Shown here in pieces: positions 17,041-26,900 of a stretch of DNA of 64,000 bases. The stretch is from Bacteroidaceae bacterium. Its GTDB lineage: Bacteria > Bacteroidota > Bacteroidia > Bacteroidales > Bacteroidaceae. The stretch is taken from NCBI GenBank assembly GCA_017429945.1, contig JAFRNY010000080.1, positions 18,081 through 82,080 of the forward strand. Reading direction: 5' to 3'. The notes below the pieces were generated by a model. That model saw nothing but the letters and a program-made list of their open reading frames with translations. It was not told where the DNA came from and ran no database searches. The position numbers were made by a program, and so were the translations under genes. Each line of letters starts with the position of its first letter. The first letter of the stretch is position 1.

Positions 17041-17946
17041 ATGAAAATAGATTTGTACATCAACAAAGCCAACGACTACGCGCGTGATATCGGTGCGCCG
17101 GTCTATCATCCGCACGTCTCAGTGATACATTACGACGAGGTGGGAGAGATTCGCCACACGCTGAACCGGATCAACTGCTATGGCATTTTCTTGCAGAGAG
17201 AGTTTCCTGAAGGCCTGACCTACGGCGTCGGCACCTATCACGAGGGCGACGGGTCGCTGATGGCTTACTCGCCGGGGCAGATAGGCGGCAAGAGCGACGA
17301 CGGCACGTGCAGGCAGTACCACGGCTGGGTGCTGCTGTTCGACAATGAGTTCGTTCAAGGGTCGGCCATAGAGCCCAAGCTCGCCGGCTATCATTTCTTC
17401 TCATATCATTCCAACGAAGCGCTGATTCTCACTCCCGAGGAGAAGGGCACGCTGGCCCTGCTGATGGCCAAGCTGCGGCACGAACTGGAGCTGCCGCCCC
17501 AATCTTTTGCGCACGACGACATCGTCCGGGGCTACATCCTGCTCATCCTCGACTATTGCAATCGCTTCTACCTCCGCCAGTTCAGGGAGATGGTAGCTGA
17601 GGGCAGCGACATTCTCAGCCGCTTTCAGCAGGTGCTCAGCGACTATTATGCCAGCGGCCGCCATCGTGCGGAGGGGCCTCCAAGCGTGAAATACTGCGCC
17701 GGCGAGCTGTGCCTCTCGCCGGGATATTTTGGCGACATCATCCGCAATGCCCTGGGCGAGAGCCCGAAAGACTATATCCGAGGCTTCGTCGTCAGGCGGG
17801 CCAAGAGCATGATTCTTAGCGGCAAGCCGATAGCTCAGATTGCCGATGAACTGGGCTTTGAATATCCCCAGCATTTTACACGTATGTTCAAGAAAACCAC
17901 CTGCCTGACCCCACGTCAATTCTCCGACGAACAGCGTAAGAAGTGA
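17041..17946 (+). CDS. AraC-family transcriptional regulator
   Basis: 301-residue DNA-binding protein. The N-terminal ~180 residues form a cupin-like sensor region (CYGIFLQREFPEGLTYG...YHEGDGSLMAYSPGQIGG). The C-terminal AraC domain has two helix-turn-helices (about 205-300): LCLSPGYFGDIIRNALGESPKDYIRGFVVRRAKSMIL, then KPIAQIADELGFEYPQHFTRMFKKTTCLTPRQF. This is the usual one-component AraC layout. It begins 45 nt after DUF4837 and is followed by a separately promoted reductase. Its effector and targets are unknown; the neighbouring reductase and hydrolase are candidates. Confidence 0.92.
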   Translation: MKIDLYINKANDYARDIGAPVYHPHVSVIHYDEVGEIRHTLNRINCYGIFLQREFPEGLTYGVGTYHEGDGSLMAYSPGQIGGKSDDGTCRQYHGWVLLFDNEFVQGSAIEPKLAGYHFFSYHSNEALILTPEEKGTLALLMAKLRHELELPPQSFAHDDIVRGYILLILDYCNRFYLRQFREMVAEGSDILSRFQQVLSDYYASGRHRAEGPPSVKYCAGELCLSPGYFGDIIRNALGESPKDYIRGFVVRRAKSMILSGKPIAQIADELGFEYPQHFTRMFKKTTCLTPRQFSDEQRKK

Positions 17947-18019
17947 CTTATTGGCGGCTAACCTCATTTTGGGTAGTTTTATCTGCAATCCGTCTATACG
18001 GGCATCGGATTTATTGCCG

Positions 18020-18027
18020 TACCTTTG
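18020..18027 (+). promoter_or_regulatory. -7 element for the RibD-like gene
   Basis: TACCTTTG followed by C; start point expected about 20 nt before the ATG at 18053. No clear -33 box. Confidence 0.5.
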
Positions 18028-18052
18028 CCGAAGATTTAAAACAACAAGACAG

Positions 18053-18730
18053 ATGAGACCATACATTATTTGCCACATGATGGCTTCGCTCGACGGGAGA
18101 ATCGACTGCGAAATGACGGAGCAGATAGACGACACCAACCACTACTACGGGGCTTTAGCCCAGCTTGCCTGCCCTTCGACCTTGGAGGGAAAGACAACTC
18201 TGGCCATGCATTACGCCCAGGACGGAGAGTTCCGCCCGCAAAAGCCTCAAGAGGATGCCGGTCCACAGCTCTACAAGGCCGTGGATGCTGAGGGCTATGC
18301 CGTCGGCGTAGATACGCGCGGCACGTTGTTGTGGGACGACAACACCACCGAACTGTTCGGCCGCCCGCTGCTGATGATTCTCTCAGAGAAGTGCAGCCAG
18401 GAATATCTCGACTATCTTAAGAACAAGCACATCTCCTTTATCACCATCGGCAGCGACGGCATCGATCTCGGTTCGGCCATGCAGACGTTGCGCACGGTCT
18501 TCGGCGTCGAGCGCCTGGCCGTGGTGGGTGGCGGCAACATCAACGGCTCGATGCTCGACCAGGGGCTGATTGACGAGGTGAGCATGATGTACGGCTATGG
18601 CATCGACGGGCGCAAGGGCATGGTGGCAGCCTTCGACGGCAGACCCGCGGATCGCAGACCCGTGAGGCTCACGTTCAAGAGCGTCGAGGAACGGGATGGC
18701 ATCGTGTGGCTGAGATATCAGGTGAAATAA
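18053..18730 (+). CDS. RibD C-terminal/dihydrofolate reductase-like NADPH-dependent reductase
   Basis: 225-residue cytosolic protein. MRPYIICHMMASLDGRID at the N-terminus and a late GGGNINGSMLDQGLIDEVSMM are typical of the RibD_C/DHFR-like fold. There the S-x-DG motif binds substrate and the Gly-rich turn binds NADPH. There is no deaminase domain, so it is a stand-alone reductase; whether it acts on a pteridine, a pyrimidine or another carbonyl is open. ATG 18053 is chosen because the family begins with the conserved strand here and a -7 box lies just upstream; the longer frame to 17951 has no match. It lies directly upstream of the lipoprotein hydrolase. Confidence 0.85.
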   Translation: MRPYIICHMMASLDGRIDCEMTEQIDDTNHYYGALAQLACPSTLEGKTTLAMHYAQDGEFRPQKPQEDAGPQLYKAVDAEGYAVGVDTRGTLLWDDNTTELFGRPLLMILSEKCSQEYLDYLKNKHISFITIGSDGIDLGSAMQTLRTVFGVERLAVVGGGNINGSMLDQGLIDEVSMMYGYGIDGRKGMVAAFDGRPADRRPVRLTFKSVEERDGIVWLRYQVK

Positions 18731-18739
18731 TCATTGACT

Positions 18740-19867
18740 ATGAAGAACTTAATATTATCTGCCGTCATCCTAAGCGGAATGCTGGCGGCTTGTAGCGAAA
18801 ACAATCAAACTAAATCTGAAGAGAATATGCAAAACTTAGAACTGACACAAGAATGGGACAAGGTGTTCCCACTGAGCGACAAAGTGACCCATCGGAAGGT
18901 GACGTTTCAGACGCAGTATGGGCTGACATTGGCAGCTGACCTCTATACACCTAAAGCCGCTGCCGAAGGCAAATCGGCAGCCATCGCCGTCTGCGGACCC
19001 TTCGGCGCCACCAAGGAGCAGTCGAGCGGCCTCTATGCCATGCGGATGGCCGAGCGTGGCTTTGTGGCTCTGGCCTTCGACCCCTCGTTCACTGGCGAGA
19101 GCAGCGGCGAGCCTCGTCGCACGGCATCGCCCGACATCAACACCGAGGACTTCATGGCCGCCGTCGACTTCCTATCGCGCCAGGAGAATATCGACCCTGA
19201 GCGCATAGGCATAATAGGCATCTGCGGATGGGGAGGCATCGCCCTCAATGCAGCCGCTGCCGACACGCGCATCAAAGCCACCGTGGCTTCGACGATGTAC
19301 GATATGACTCGTGTGAGTGGCAACGGCTACTTCGATAGCGACGACAGTGAGGAGGCCCGCCACCAGGCACGTGAGGCTATGGCCCGTCAGCGCATGAGCG
19401 ACCCGCAGGCTATGGCCGGCGGCGTGGTGAATCCCCTGCCTGCCGACGCTCCCCAGTTCGTGAAGGACTACTACGACTACTATATCACGCCTCGCGGCTA
19501 TCACAAGCGCAGCGGCAACAGCAACGACGGCTGGCGCACAATAGGCACACAGGCCTACGCCAACGCCCGCTTCCTCTACTACGCCAACGAGATCCGCTCC
19601 GCCGTGCTCGTCATGCATGGCGAGAAGGCTCACTCGCGCTACTTCGGCGAGGCGGCCTACCACTATATGGTGGATGGCAAGGCCGAAGGCTATAACGTCG
19701 TGGGAAACCCCAATCCCTGCCCCGAGAACAAGCAGCTGCTAATCATCCCCGACGCCACGCACTGCGACCTCTACGACGGTGGCTACACCGAGCTCGAGGG
19801 CAAGGGCGAGCCTAAAAATCTGATTCCCTGGGATAAGCTGGCAGACTTCTTCGCAAAGAACCTCTGA
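18740..19867 (+). CDS. Alpha/beta-hydrolase lipoprotein (dienelactone hydrolase-like)
   Basis: 375-residue exported protein with signal peptide and lipobox LAAC (Cys 18 from ATG 18740). ATG 18740 is preferred to the TTG at 18734. The fold is alpha/beta hydrolase: strands around KSAAIAVCGPFGATKEQSSG, MAERGFVALAFDPSFTGESSG and ERIGIIGICGWGGIALNAAA, with a late HCDLYDG supplying the presumed catalytic His. At the nucleophile elbow the sequence is GICGWGG, so the usual Ser is not at its normal place; Cys or an unusual geometry would have to serve. Substrate is unknown. It lies 9 nt after the reductase and is probably co-transcribed. Confidence 0.8.
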   Translation: MKNLILSAVILSGMLAACSENNQTKSEENMQNLELTQEWDKVFPLSDKVTHRKVTFQTQYGLTLAADLYTPKAAAEGKSAAIAVCGPFGATKEQSSGLYAMRMAERGFVALAFDPSFTGESSGEPRRTASPDINTEDFMAAVDFLSRQENIDPERIGIIGICGWGGIALNAAAADTRIKATVASTMYDMTRVSGNGYFDSDDSEEARHQAREAMARQRMSDPQAMAGGVVNPLPADAPQFVKDYYDYYITPRGYHKRSGNSNDGWRTIGTQAYANARFLYYANEIRSAVLVMHGEKAHSRYFGEAAYHYMVDGKAEGYNVVGNPNPCPENKQLLIIPDATHCDLYDGGYTELEGKGEPKNLIPWDKLADFFAKNL

Positions 19868-19888
19868 TGCCAATAGGCACATATGTCT

Positions 19889-19926
19889 TTTACGCTAATT
19901 CTTCAAGCCTGAAGAATTAGCGTAAA
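19889..19926. terminator. 17-bp perfect hairpin after the hydrolase gene
   Basis: TTTACGCTAATTCTTCA (19889-19905) and its exact reverse complement (19910-19926) flank a 4-nt loop (AGCC). It lies 22 bp after the stop. No strong T-run follows, so it may be a weak or bidirectional terminator, or an mRNA-stabilising stem. Confidence 0.6.
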
Positions 19927-20017
19927 TGCTTTCACCTCCGATTCGTGTTCAAACGAAGCCCGCGCCTTGATATATGATAAGTTTACTGCACACGCTGCGC
20001 TTTTGTGTGCAATTTGT

Positions 20018-20048
20018 TTTGCTATTTCGGTAAGTAGCTTTACCTTTG
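20018..20048 (+). promoter_or_regulatory. Promoter of the FadL-type porin gene
   Basis: TTTG (20018-20021), 19-nt spacer, TACCTTTG (20041-20048): a full match to the Bacteroidetes consensus, 53 nt before the ATG. Confidence 0.8.
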
Positions 20049-20100
20049 CCGCGGTTTAGAAAAGAAAAGCAAACATTTTATCCAATAAAAGGTAATCTAA

Positions 20101-21726
20101 ATGAAGACAAGACAACTCTTTACGCTGGCAGCCTTGGCGCTGGCTTCGACCACGGCAATGGCCGGCGGCTATCTCACAAACACAAACCAGAATGCAGCCT
20201 TCGGCCGCAACCTCTCACAGGAGGCTATGATCGATGTCATGGCCACTTATGCTAATCCAGCAGGCGTAGGTTTCCTCGCCCCCGGCTGGCATTTCGCTTT
20301 CTCCAACCAGAGCGCTTTCCAGACTCGTACTGCTGAGTCGTGGTTCGTGCATCCCGAGCAAGGCCCGTTTGCCCACGGAATCGTCAATGGCGAACAGAAC
20401 ACTGCCGCCACAAAGAAATATAAAGGTACGGCCAAGGCACCCATCATACCCTCTATCGACCTGGCCTACGTGCAGGACCGCTGGAGCCTGGCCTTCCACT
20501 TCGGCGTCGTCGGTGGCGGCGGCAAGTGTGAGTTCAGCGACGGCCTCGGCTCTTTCGAGAGTAAGGTGGCGCTGCTGCCCACGGTGATGAACGCTTTTGC
20601 CGGTGGTCAGGCAGCCACGGGTTATGCCATGGAGACCTATATGCGCGGAAAGCAATACTACTTCGGCGGCCAGATCAACGGTTCGTACAAAGTGACCGAC
20701 AACCTGAACGTGGCCGTGGGCTTGCGCGGCGTTTATGCCTCTAGCAACTACTATGGCTATGTCCGCAATATGCAGGTGGTGACGCCGCAGGGCGCCCAGG
20801 TGCCTGTGAAGGAGGCCATGACGCCGATGATCACGCAGCTGGCACAGGCCGTGCCGCAGCTGGCTCCCGTGATGACCAACATCGCTGGTGTGGCAGGCGA
20901 CGTCAACCTCAACTGCGACCAGAAAGGCTTCGGCCTGACGCCCATCATCGGCATCGACTGGCGCATTAACGACCACTGGAACGTGGCTGCCAAATACGAG
21001 TTCAAGACACGCATGCGCCTCGAGAACGAGAGCGGCGAGAGTGCCAGTGGCTCGGCCCTGGCTCAGCTCGACGAGTACCAGGATGGCAAGAAGGTGGCTG
21101 CCGACCTGCCCGCAATCCTTTACGTGGGTGCGCAGTACAGCCCCATCGAGAAGGTGCGCATCAACGCTGGCGGACACGTCTATTTCGACAAGCAGGCCAC
21201 ACAGTACGGTCATCGCGAGGAATACCTCGACGGCCCCACATGGGAGATCACCGCAGGTGCCGAATATGACATCAATGACATCGTTACCGTATCGGCCGGT
21301 TGGCAGACCACCAACTACGGTCTGGGCGACAACAGCCGCTATCTCTCTGACATGAGCTTCGTATGCAACAGCAACAGCGTAGGCCTCGGCGCCCGCTTCC
21401 ACGTGAGCAAGAAGGTGGCCCTTGACGTCTCCTATTTCAAGACGCTCTACAAGCACTACGACAAGTATCAGGAAGACTACAACGGCATCAAGCAGAACTT
21501 CGGAGGCCTGCTCAGCGGCGTCAAGACGCAGGTCGAGAGCATCGCTCAGGACATCGCAGCCGAGGATATGGCACAAGGCATCAACCCGCAGACCGACCCC
21601 CGCATGGGCATCTTCCAGCAGCTTGGCGGCGCTATGGAGCAGATTGCCGCTGCGCCCACGCCCGGCCACGACCGCCTGCACCGCACCAACGACGTCTTCT
21701 GCGTCGGTGTAAGCGTAAGCTTTTAA
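20101..21726 (+). CDS. OmpP1/FadL/TodX family outer-membrane transporter
   Basis: 541-residue outer-membrane protein. The signal peptide (1-20) is cleaved at AMA-GG, and the mature N-terminus GGYLTNTNQNAAFGRNLSQEAMIDVMATYANPAGVGFL is the FadL-type hatch with its NPAG motif. A beta-barrel of alternating segments follows, ending in VGVSVSF with terminal Phe. FadL proteins let long-chain fatty acids and other hydrophobic molecules across the outer membrane; the two acyl-CoA ligases at 56.9-60.5 kb could use such substrates, but no linkage is shown. The extracellular-facing region around 230-270 is longer than in E. coli FadL. Confidence 0.9.
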   Translation: MKTRQLFTLAALALASTTAMAGGYLTNTNQNAAFGRNLSQEAMIDVMATYANPAGVGFLAPGWHFAFSNQSAFQTRTAESWFVHPEQGPFAHGIVNGEQNTAATKKYKGTAKAPIIPSIDLAYVQDRWSLAFHFGVVGGGGKCEFSDGLGSFESKVALLPTVMNAFAGGQAATGYAMETYMRGKQYYFGGQINGSYKVTDNLNVAVGLRGVYASSNYYGYVRNMQVVTPQGAQVPVKEAMTPMITQLAQAVPQLAPVMTNIAGVAGDVNLNCDQKGFGLTPIIGIDWRINDHWNVAAKYEFKTRMRLENESGESASGSALAQLDEYQDGKKVAADLPAILYVGAQYSPIEKVRINAGGHVYFDKQATQYGHREEYLDGPTWEITAGAEYDINDIVTVSAGWQTTNYGLGDNSRYLSDMSFVCNSNSVGLGARFHVSKKVALDVSYFKTLYKHYDKYQEDYNGIKQNFGGLLSGVKTQVESIAQDIAAEDMAQGINPQTDPRMGIFQQLGGAMEQIAAAPTPGHDRLHRTNDVFCVGVSVSF

Positions 21727-21850
21727 GTAATGGGCCACAAGCCCCTCGTCCTGCCTCCCCCCCCGACACCTCTCTGGGGATGGGAGATGGGAGTGGAGAG
21801 AACCGACGCTGTCAAAGCGAATGTCCACGACTGTATGAGTTTCATAACAG

Positions 21851-21880
21851 GCCTCCCCCATATCGGGGGAGGCTTTTTTT
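21851..21880 (+). terminator. Intrinsic terminator after the FadL-type gene
   Basis: GCCTCCCCC (21851-21859) pairs with GGGGGAGGC (21865-21873) and is followed by seven T. Textbook form. Confidence 0.9.
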
Positions 21881-21924
21881 CAAAAAAAACTATAAACTGT
21901 AAACGCTAAACCTTAAACTTTTGC

Positions 21925-21932
21925 TATCTTTG
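21925..21932 (+). promoter_or_regulatory. -7 element of the TPR-AraC gene
   Basis: TATCTTTG followed by C, 32 nt before the ATG; no obvious -33. Confidence 0.55.
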
Positions 21933-21963
21933 CAGTTGTAAACATAACCACTCTCATACAGAA

Positions 21964-23694
21964 ATGAAAAGATTACTGATCGTTTGTATGCTTTTGGCCT
22001 GCATGCCCGCATGGGCCGACAAGGTCGATGTCGAGCGCCAACTCGACACCTTCGACAAGCTTTCGCTTACGGCCGAGAGTGGCAAGCGAAGCTCCTTGAC
22101 GGCCGCGGCCAACCAGCTGATGCAGGCCTTCCTCGAAGCCGAAGTCAGGGATGAGGCTGTGCGCTTCAGTGATAATACGCCTGCCGACAGCCTGCGCAAG
22201 CAGGTGTGGTACTGGGCTGCCGAGTACTTCTATGCCGAGCAGGATTACAAGCAGTCTGTGGCCTACGGAGAGAAAGCGCTGCCCCTCACCCGCGGCACCG
22301 ATATGGAAGCCGACTGCCTCAGCATCCTCTCGCTGGCCCTTTTCCGGCAGGCCGACTACGAGGCTTCGGCGCGCTACGCCAAGGAGTGCTATCGTCTCGA
22401 CGAGCTCACGGGCGACCCCGACGTGATGTCGTCGTCGCTCAACACGTTGGCGGGCATATACCTCGGTGCCAATCAGCCGCGCGAGGCCGAGCAGTATATC
22501 CTTAAGGCCATTGAGCAGGCCTCGAAAGTTGATAACCCCGCACGCATGGCCGTGCTCCAAGGCATGGCATCTGAAGTATATCACCAGATGGGCGACGACC
22601 AGCGGGCCTTGCCTTACGCCCGGCGGGCTTGCGAGATCGAGGAGCAGCGCGGCGACGCATACCGTCTGGCCGTGCGACGTGCACAGCTGGCATCGGTGAT
22701 GATCGGTCGCCACGACTATGCCGAAGCCGAGCAGACGCTCGGCGAGGCCATTCCCGTGTTCAGACAGGTGGGCGACCGCCACTCGTTGGGCATAGCGCTC
22801 AATAAGCTGGGCATGGCGCTTCTCTGCCAGCAACGACAGCCCGAGGCCATCGCTCACTATCGCGAGGCTGAAAGCATTTTTGAGGAGATGGGCGACCTGG
22901 CCAATGAGATGCACGCCCAGCGCGGCCTCTACGAGAGCTATTGGACCCTAAACCCCGACAGCGCTAAGCTGGCCCTCGACCGCTTCGACCTGCTGAAAGA
23001 CTCGCTCTACAGCAACGCCACGGCCGAGAGCCTGGCGCGCTTCAATGCCGAGTTCGGCACCGACTGGCTGCACCGCGAGAACGAGCAGCTTCACTCGCGC
23101 GTGCGCACGTATATATTTATAGGTATAGGCTTGTGGATTGCCATAACCGTATGCTTGCTGTGGCTACGCCGCCGTATGAAGATTCGCGAGGCAGCCCTGC
23201 GCGCTACCATCGCCGAACTGCAGCGACAGCAGCGCGCTGAGGCACAGGAACTCGAAGCCACCTCAGATGCTGCTAATGCCTCCACCTCCGATGCTGCTAA
23301 TGTCTCCTCTTCCGACGCGGCCTCCGCCACCACCGATGCCACAGCCATCGCCGAAGACGATCTCAGCGCCGCCGACCGCGAGCTGCTCAGCCGCTTGGTG
23401 CTGCTCGTGAGGCGCGATATGAGTCAGGCCGACATCTCCGTGGAGGCACTGGCCTCGGAACTCTGCATCACGCGCGGACAGCTCAACCGCCGCATGAAAG
23501 CCATCACAGGCCTCACGACGCAACAATATATCACGCGTGTGAGAATGGAGCAGGCGCGCCTGATGCTCACCTCACACCCCGAGCTGCCCATCGCCGAGGT
23601 GGCGTTCCGCTGCGGATTCGCTGACCCGACATCGTTCACGCGCGCCTTCCGTCAGACGTTCGGAATCGCGCCCTCGCAGTTCAAAAATAAATAG
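21964..23694 (+). CDS. Membrane-bound TPR sensor with C-terminal AraC DNA-binding domain
   Basis: 576-residue protein: signal sequence (1-18, WADK), periplasmic helical repeats of TPR type (about 40-330: ANQPREAEQYILKAIEQA, ALPYARRACEIEEQRGD), one membrane helix (about 381-400), and a cytoplasmic AraC-type helix-turn-helix domain (about 470-576, ISVEALASELCITRGQLNRRMKAITG...IAEVAFRCGFADPTSFTRAFRQTFG). It looks like a one-component transmembrane regulator that couples a periplasmic signal directly to DNA binding. Between the membrane helix and the DNA-binding domain is a low-complexity linker with four Ser-Asp-Ala repeats (about 433-455). The signal is unknown. A terminator follows. Confidence 0.88.
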   Translation: MKRLLIVCMLLACMPAWADKVDVERQLDTFDKLSLTAESGKRSSLTAAANQLMQAFLEAEVRDEAVRFSDNTPADSLRKQVWYWAAEYFYAEQDYKQSVAYGEKALPLTRGTDMEADCLSILSLALFRQADYEASARYAKECYRLDELTGDPDVMSSSLNTLAGIYLGANQPREAEQYILKAIEQASKVDNPARMAVLQGMASEVYHQMGDDQRALPYARRACEIEEQRGDAYRLAVRRAQLASVMIGRHDYAEAEQTLGEAIPVFRQVGDRHSLGIALNKLGMALLCQQRQPEAIAHYREAESIFEEMGDLANEMHAQRGLYESYWTLNPDSAKLALDRFDLLKDSLYSNATAESLARFNAEFGTDWLHRENEQLHSRVRTYIFIGIGLWIAITVCLLWLRRRMKIREAALRATIAELQRQQRAEAQELEATSDAANASTSDAANVSSSDAASATTDATAIAEDDLSAADRELLSRLVLLVRRDMSQADISVEALASELCITRGQLNRRMKAITGLTTQQYITRVRMEQARLMLTSHPELPIAEVAFRCGFADPTSFTRAFRQTFGIAPSQFKNK

Positions 23695-23721
23695 CAACCG
23701 GGCAAAAAGCCCCATTTTGCC

Positions 23722-23753
23722 AAGACCATGCACGATTTTGCATGGTCTTTTTT
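23722..23753 (+). terminator. Intrinsic terminator after the TPR-AraC gene
   Basis: AAGACCATGCA (23722-23732) pairs with TGCATGGTCTT (23739-23749) and runs into TTTTTT. Confidence 0.9.
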
Positions 23754-23800
23754 GTTATTTCTCCCGAACTTTGCAGCCGAGAATCAATAACCGAACCACT

Positions 23801-23977
23801 ATGTACCCGAAGCAAAACGACCACCGAAGGCAGAAAGCCATGGAGTTTACCAACGAATATTTGGCAATGCTCGTCCAGCTGGAAGTCCACATTGAGCAAA
23901 TGATTAGAATACGTGTCGACGAGGTTGTGGAGCAGAAACTGCGTCAGATAAATTTAACCGATAAAACCAATAAGTAA
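23801..23977 (+). CDS. Small hypothetical protein, translationally coupled to the LRR gene
   Basis: 58-residue protein starting MYPKQNDHRRQK. Most of it (about 16-50) is an amphipathic helix (NEYLAMLVQLEVHIEQMIRIRVDEVVEQKLRQI) with heptad-like Leu/Val/Ile, suggesting a coiled coil. The stop overlaps the next start by one base (TAATG), so its translation is probably coupled to the large LRR protein. There is no signal peptide, so it would stay in the cytoplasm unlike its partner. I do not recognise the family. The start at 23801 is preferred because the frame upstream runs through the terminator hairpin. Confidence 0.6.
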   Translation: MYPKQNDHRRQKAMEFTNEYLAMLVQLEVHIEQMIRIRVDEVVEQKLRQINLTDKTNK

Positions 23978-26900
23978 TGAAAGCAAGACTCTTTACCCTG
24001 GCCCTCGCCATCGCGGCAACGGCCTTGACGGCACACGCCGAAAGCATCCCCATCGACGAGGCGCACTTCCCCGATGCGGCGTTCCGCAACTTTGTGCTGA
24101 CCGAGATGAAGTATCACAAGAGCAACGGCTCGTGGGCCCTCGTGGGCACCGACGGCCAGCTGTCGGACTACGAGCGCAAGAGGGTAGCGTGGATATATTT
24201 ACCTGATGGCTGCCAGAGCGCCGAAGGCATCCAGTACTTCGCCAAGAGCGAGACGGGCACGTGGGGACTGGATATATATGTCAAGTCCGACGACCTGAAG
24301 ACGCTCGACCTCTCGGGCATGGACGTGACCAAGGTCATAGCGGGAAACCACAAGCTCGAAACGCTCAACGTCGCGGGCTGCACGAAGCTGGAGACGCTGG
24401 AGTGCCCGAAGAACAGGCTCACCACGCTCAACGTAGAGGGCTGCACGAAGCTGACCACTGTGGAGTGCTATGAAAACCAGATTACAGCGCTCAACGTGGG
24501 GGCGCTGACCAGTCTGCGCATGCTCGACTGCCATGAGAACAGCATCACGGGGCTGAACATCAATTCACCTGCTCTCCAGAATCTCAACTGCAGCCATAAT
24601 CCTATGACCTACCTCTTCCTGCCGGTCATCGATTATGGAACCAGCACATACATGACGGAGCTGGACTGCTCCTATACTCAGATTCCCTCCCTCGACCTGC
24701 GCGACAATCGTTATAGCAATGTCAACTGCTCCAATTCGCCCATCACAGGCATCGAGTGGTCGAAGGCGGGCAATGGTATTGTCGTAAAACTGAATTGCAG
24801 CAACACGCATATCATACTCGATGACATCCTCGCCATTCCTCATCCTGAGAGAGTGACAGACCTATATTGTGAAGGCTGCGGCCTGACGACGATTGACGTG
24901 TCGCATATGACGGCCCTCCAATGGCTGCATTGCAACGACAACCTGCTTACCACGCTCGACGTGTCGGCCAACACCGCGCTCAGAGGCTGCTTGGTAAACG
25001 GCAACCGGATGTTTGCGCTCGACGTGTCGGCCACGCCATGTAAATATATGGGCAACAGCAGCCAATACATCGAGGGCCAGGCCATAGAAATGGACGGCAA
25101 GACCTACGTGCAGCTGAACAGCGAGGTCAACCGCGACAGCATCGACGAGTTGCAGGTATGGCACGGGTCGCAACCAATGCCCACCACCATCGCCAATCCG
25201 ACGATGCAGGGCGAATACCTCCTCGTCGACGTGTCGGGCGCCGCCGATGTCAATAAGGTGCAATACAAATACCATGTCGGCAATGGGGCGTGGATGTGGG
25301 TAGAAATCACCACCGGCGACTATGGCGTGGCCATCAACGAATACAACTTCCCCGACCGGATTTTTCGCAACTACCTGCTCGGCCGCGACTTCGGCCAGGA
25401 CGCCCTGCTGACACAGAACGAGATAGCCGCCATCACCGAGCTCGACGTGCAGGACAAGAATATCGCATCGCTTGAGGGTATACAGTACCTGAGATACCTG
25501 ACCTGCCTGAACGTCAGCAACAACAACCTGACCGATGCCGGCTTCAGCGACCTCATGGCCTACCTGCCCAACCTCACCGAGCTACGCTTCGACGACAACG
25601 AGTACCTCACCCGCTTCGACGCCGGCCAGAACACGAAGCTGCGCATACTGTCCGGCTGGGGCTGCGCCCTCACCACTCTCGACGTGCGCGGCTGCACCGA
25701 GCTGCAGGAACTTGTCTGCGACGACAACCGGCTGACGTTCCTGAACCTGAGCGAGAACACGAAGCTTCGCCGGCTTCAGTGCAACGACAACCAGCTCACA
25801 GAGATTTATGGCCTCGATAGCCTCACCGAGCTGCGCAACCTCGTCTGCTCCAATAACCAGATAGCGACGCTCGACGTCAGCACCTTCCCCATGCTGGCCG
25901 AACTCCAATGCGGAGGGAACAGCCTGACGACGCTCGACCTCCGACAGAACGGCAACCTGCGGTACCTCTACGTGGAGAAGAACCAACTCTCGACCCTCCT
26001 GCTGCCTGAGAACGCGCCGCTGAAGTGGCTCCGCATCTTCGACAACCAGCTGAAGAACGACGCCATGCGCGCCATCGTCGAGCTGCTGCCGACGCTGGCC
26101 ACCACTTATAATGTGCGCGTTTTCTACCAGGGTCTCAGCACCGAGGGCAACGAGCTGTCGCCCGCCGTGGTCAGCGCCATGCGGGCGAAGAACTGGAACC
26201 CGCAATACACCACCACCGGCTCGTCGTGGCAGGACTACGCTGGCGGCACCGTCACCTACGCCCTGAAGCTGTGCGGAACGCAGGTGACCTCGGACAACGC
26301 CGCCGACCTCACCGCCATCAGCGGCGTCACGGGTTTCTGTGTGCAATTCGATGAGCTCACCAACACGCTGACACTCATCGACGCCGCCATCACCAGCTCC
26401 GCCTCTGTGGGCCTTGACAACAGCATCGAAGGGCTGACCATCGCGGTCACGGGCAACAACACCTTCAACATCACTGGCTTCAATGGCTTCTACCTGAGAA
26501 CGAAGACCACCGTCACCGGCACGGGCACCCTGGCAGCTATCTCCAACAAGAACGGCATCTACATCTACGCCGACACGCTCTTCGTCAAAGGCGGAGCCAC
26601 GGTGAACGGCGCCAGCAGCGGCACCACCGGCTACGGCATCACGGGGCGCACGGTCACAAGACAAGGCCTTGATGGGAATGACGTCACCACCTACTATGGC
26701 TCACTCGCCGTCAGCGGCAGCGAGACGAAGGTGCAGGCCCTCGGCGCCACGGCCAGCATCGGACAGCTGAAGTCGCTGACCATGCCCACAAGCAGCACCA
26801 TCAAGGTGACGGATAATTCAGGAGTGAATCCGCGCCAGGTGAACGGCTACTTCTATGACCACAGCGTCTGCACGCGCTCGGGCAGCTCTGCGTTAAACTA

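Noticed and set aside
20215-21861. 548-codon frame antisense to the FadL-type gene
   Set aside because: A shadow of a GC-rich coding sequence; the plus-strand gene has a clear signal peptide, promoter, barrel and terminator.
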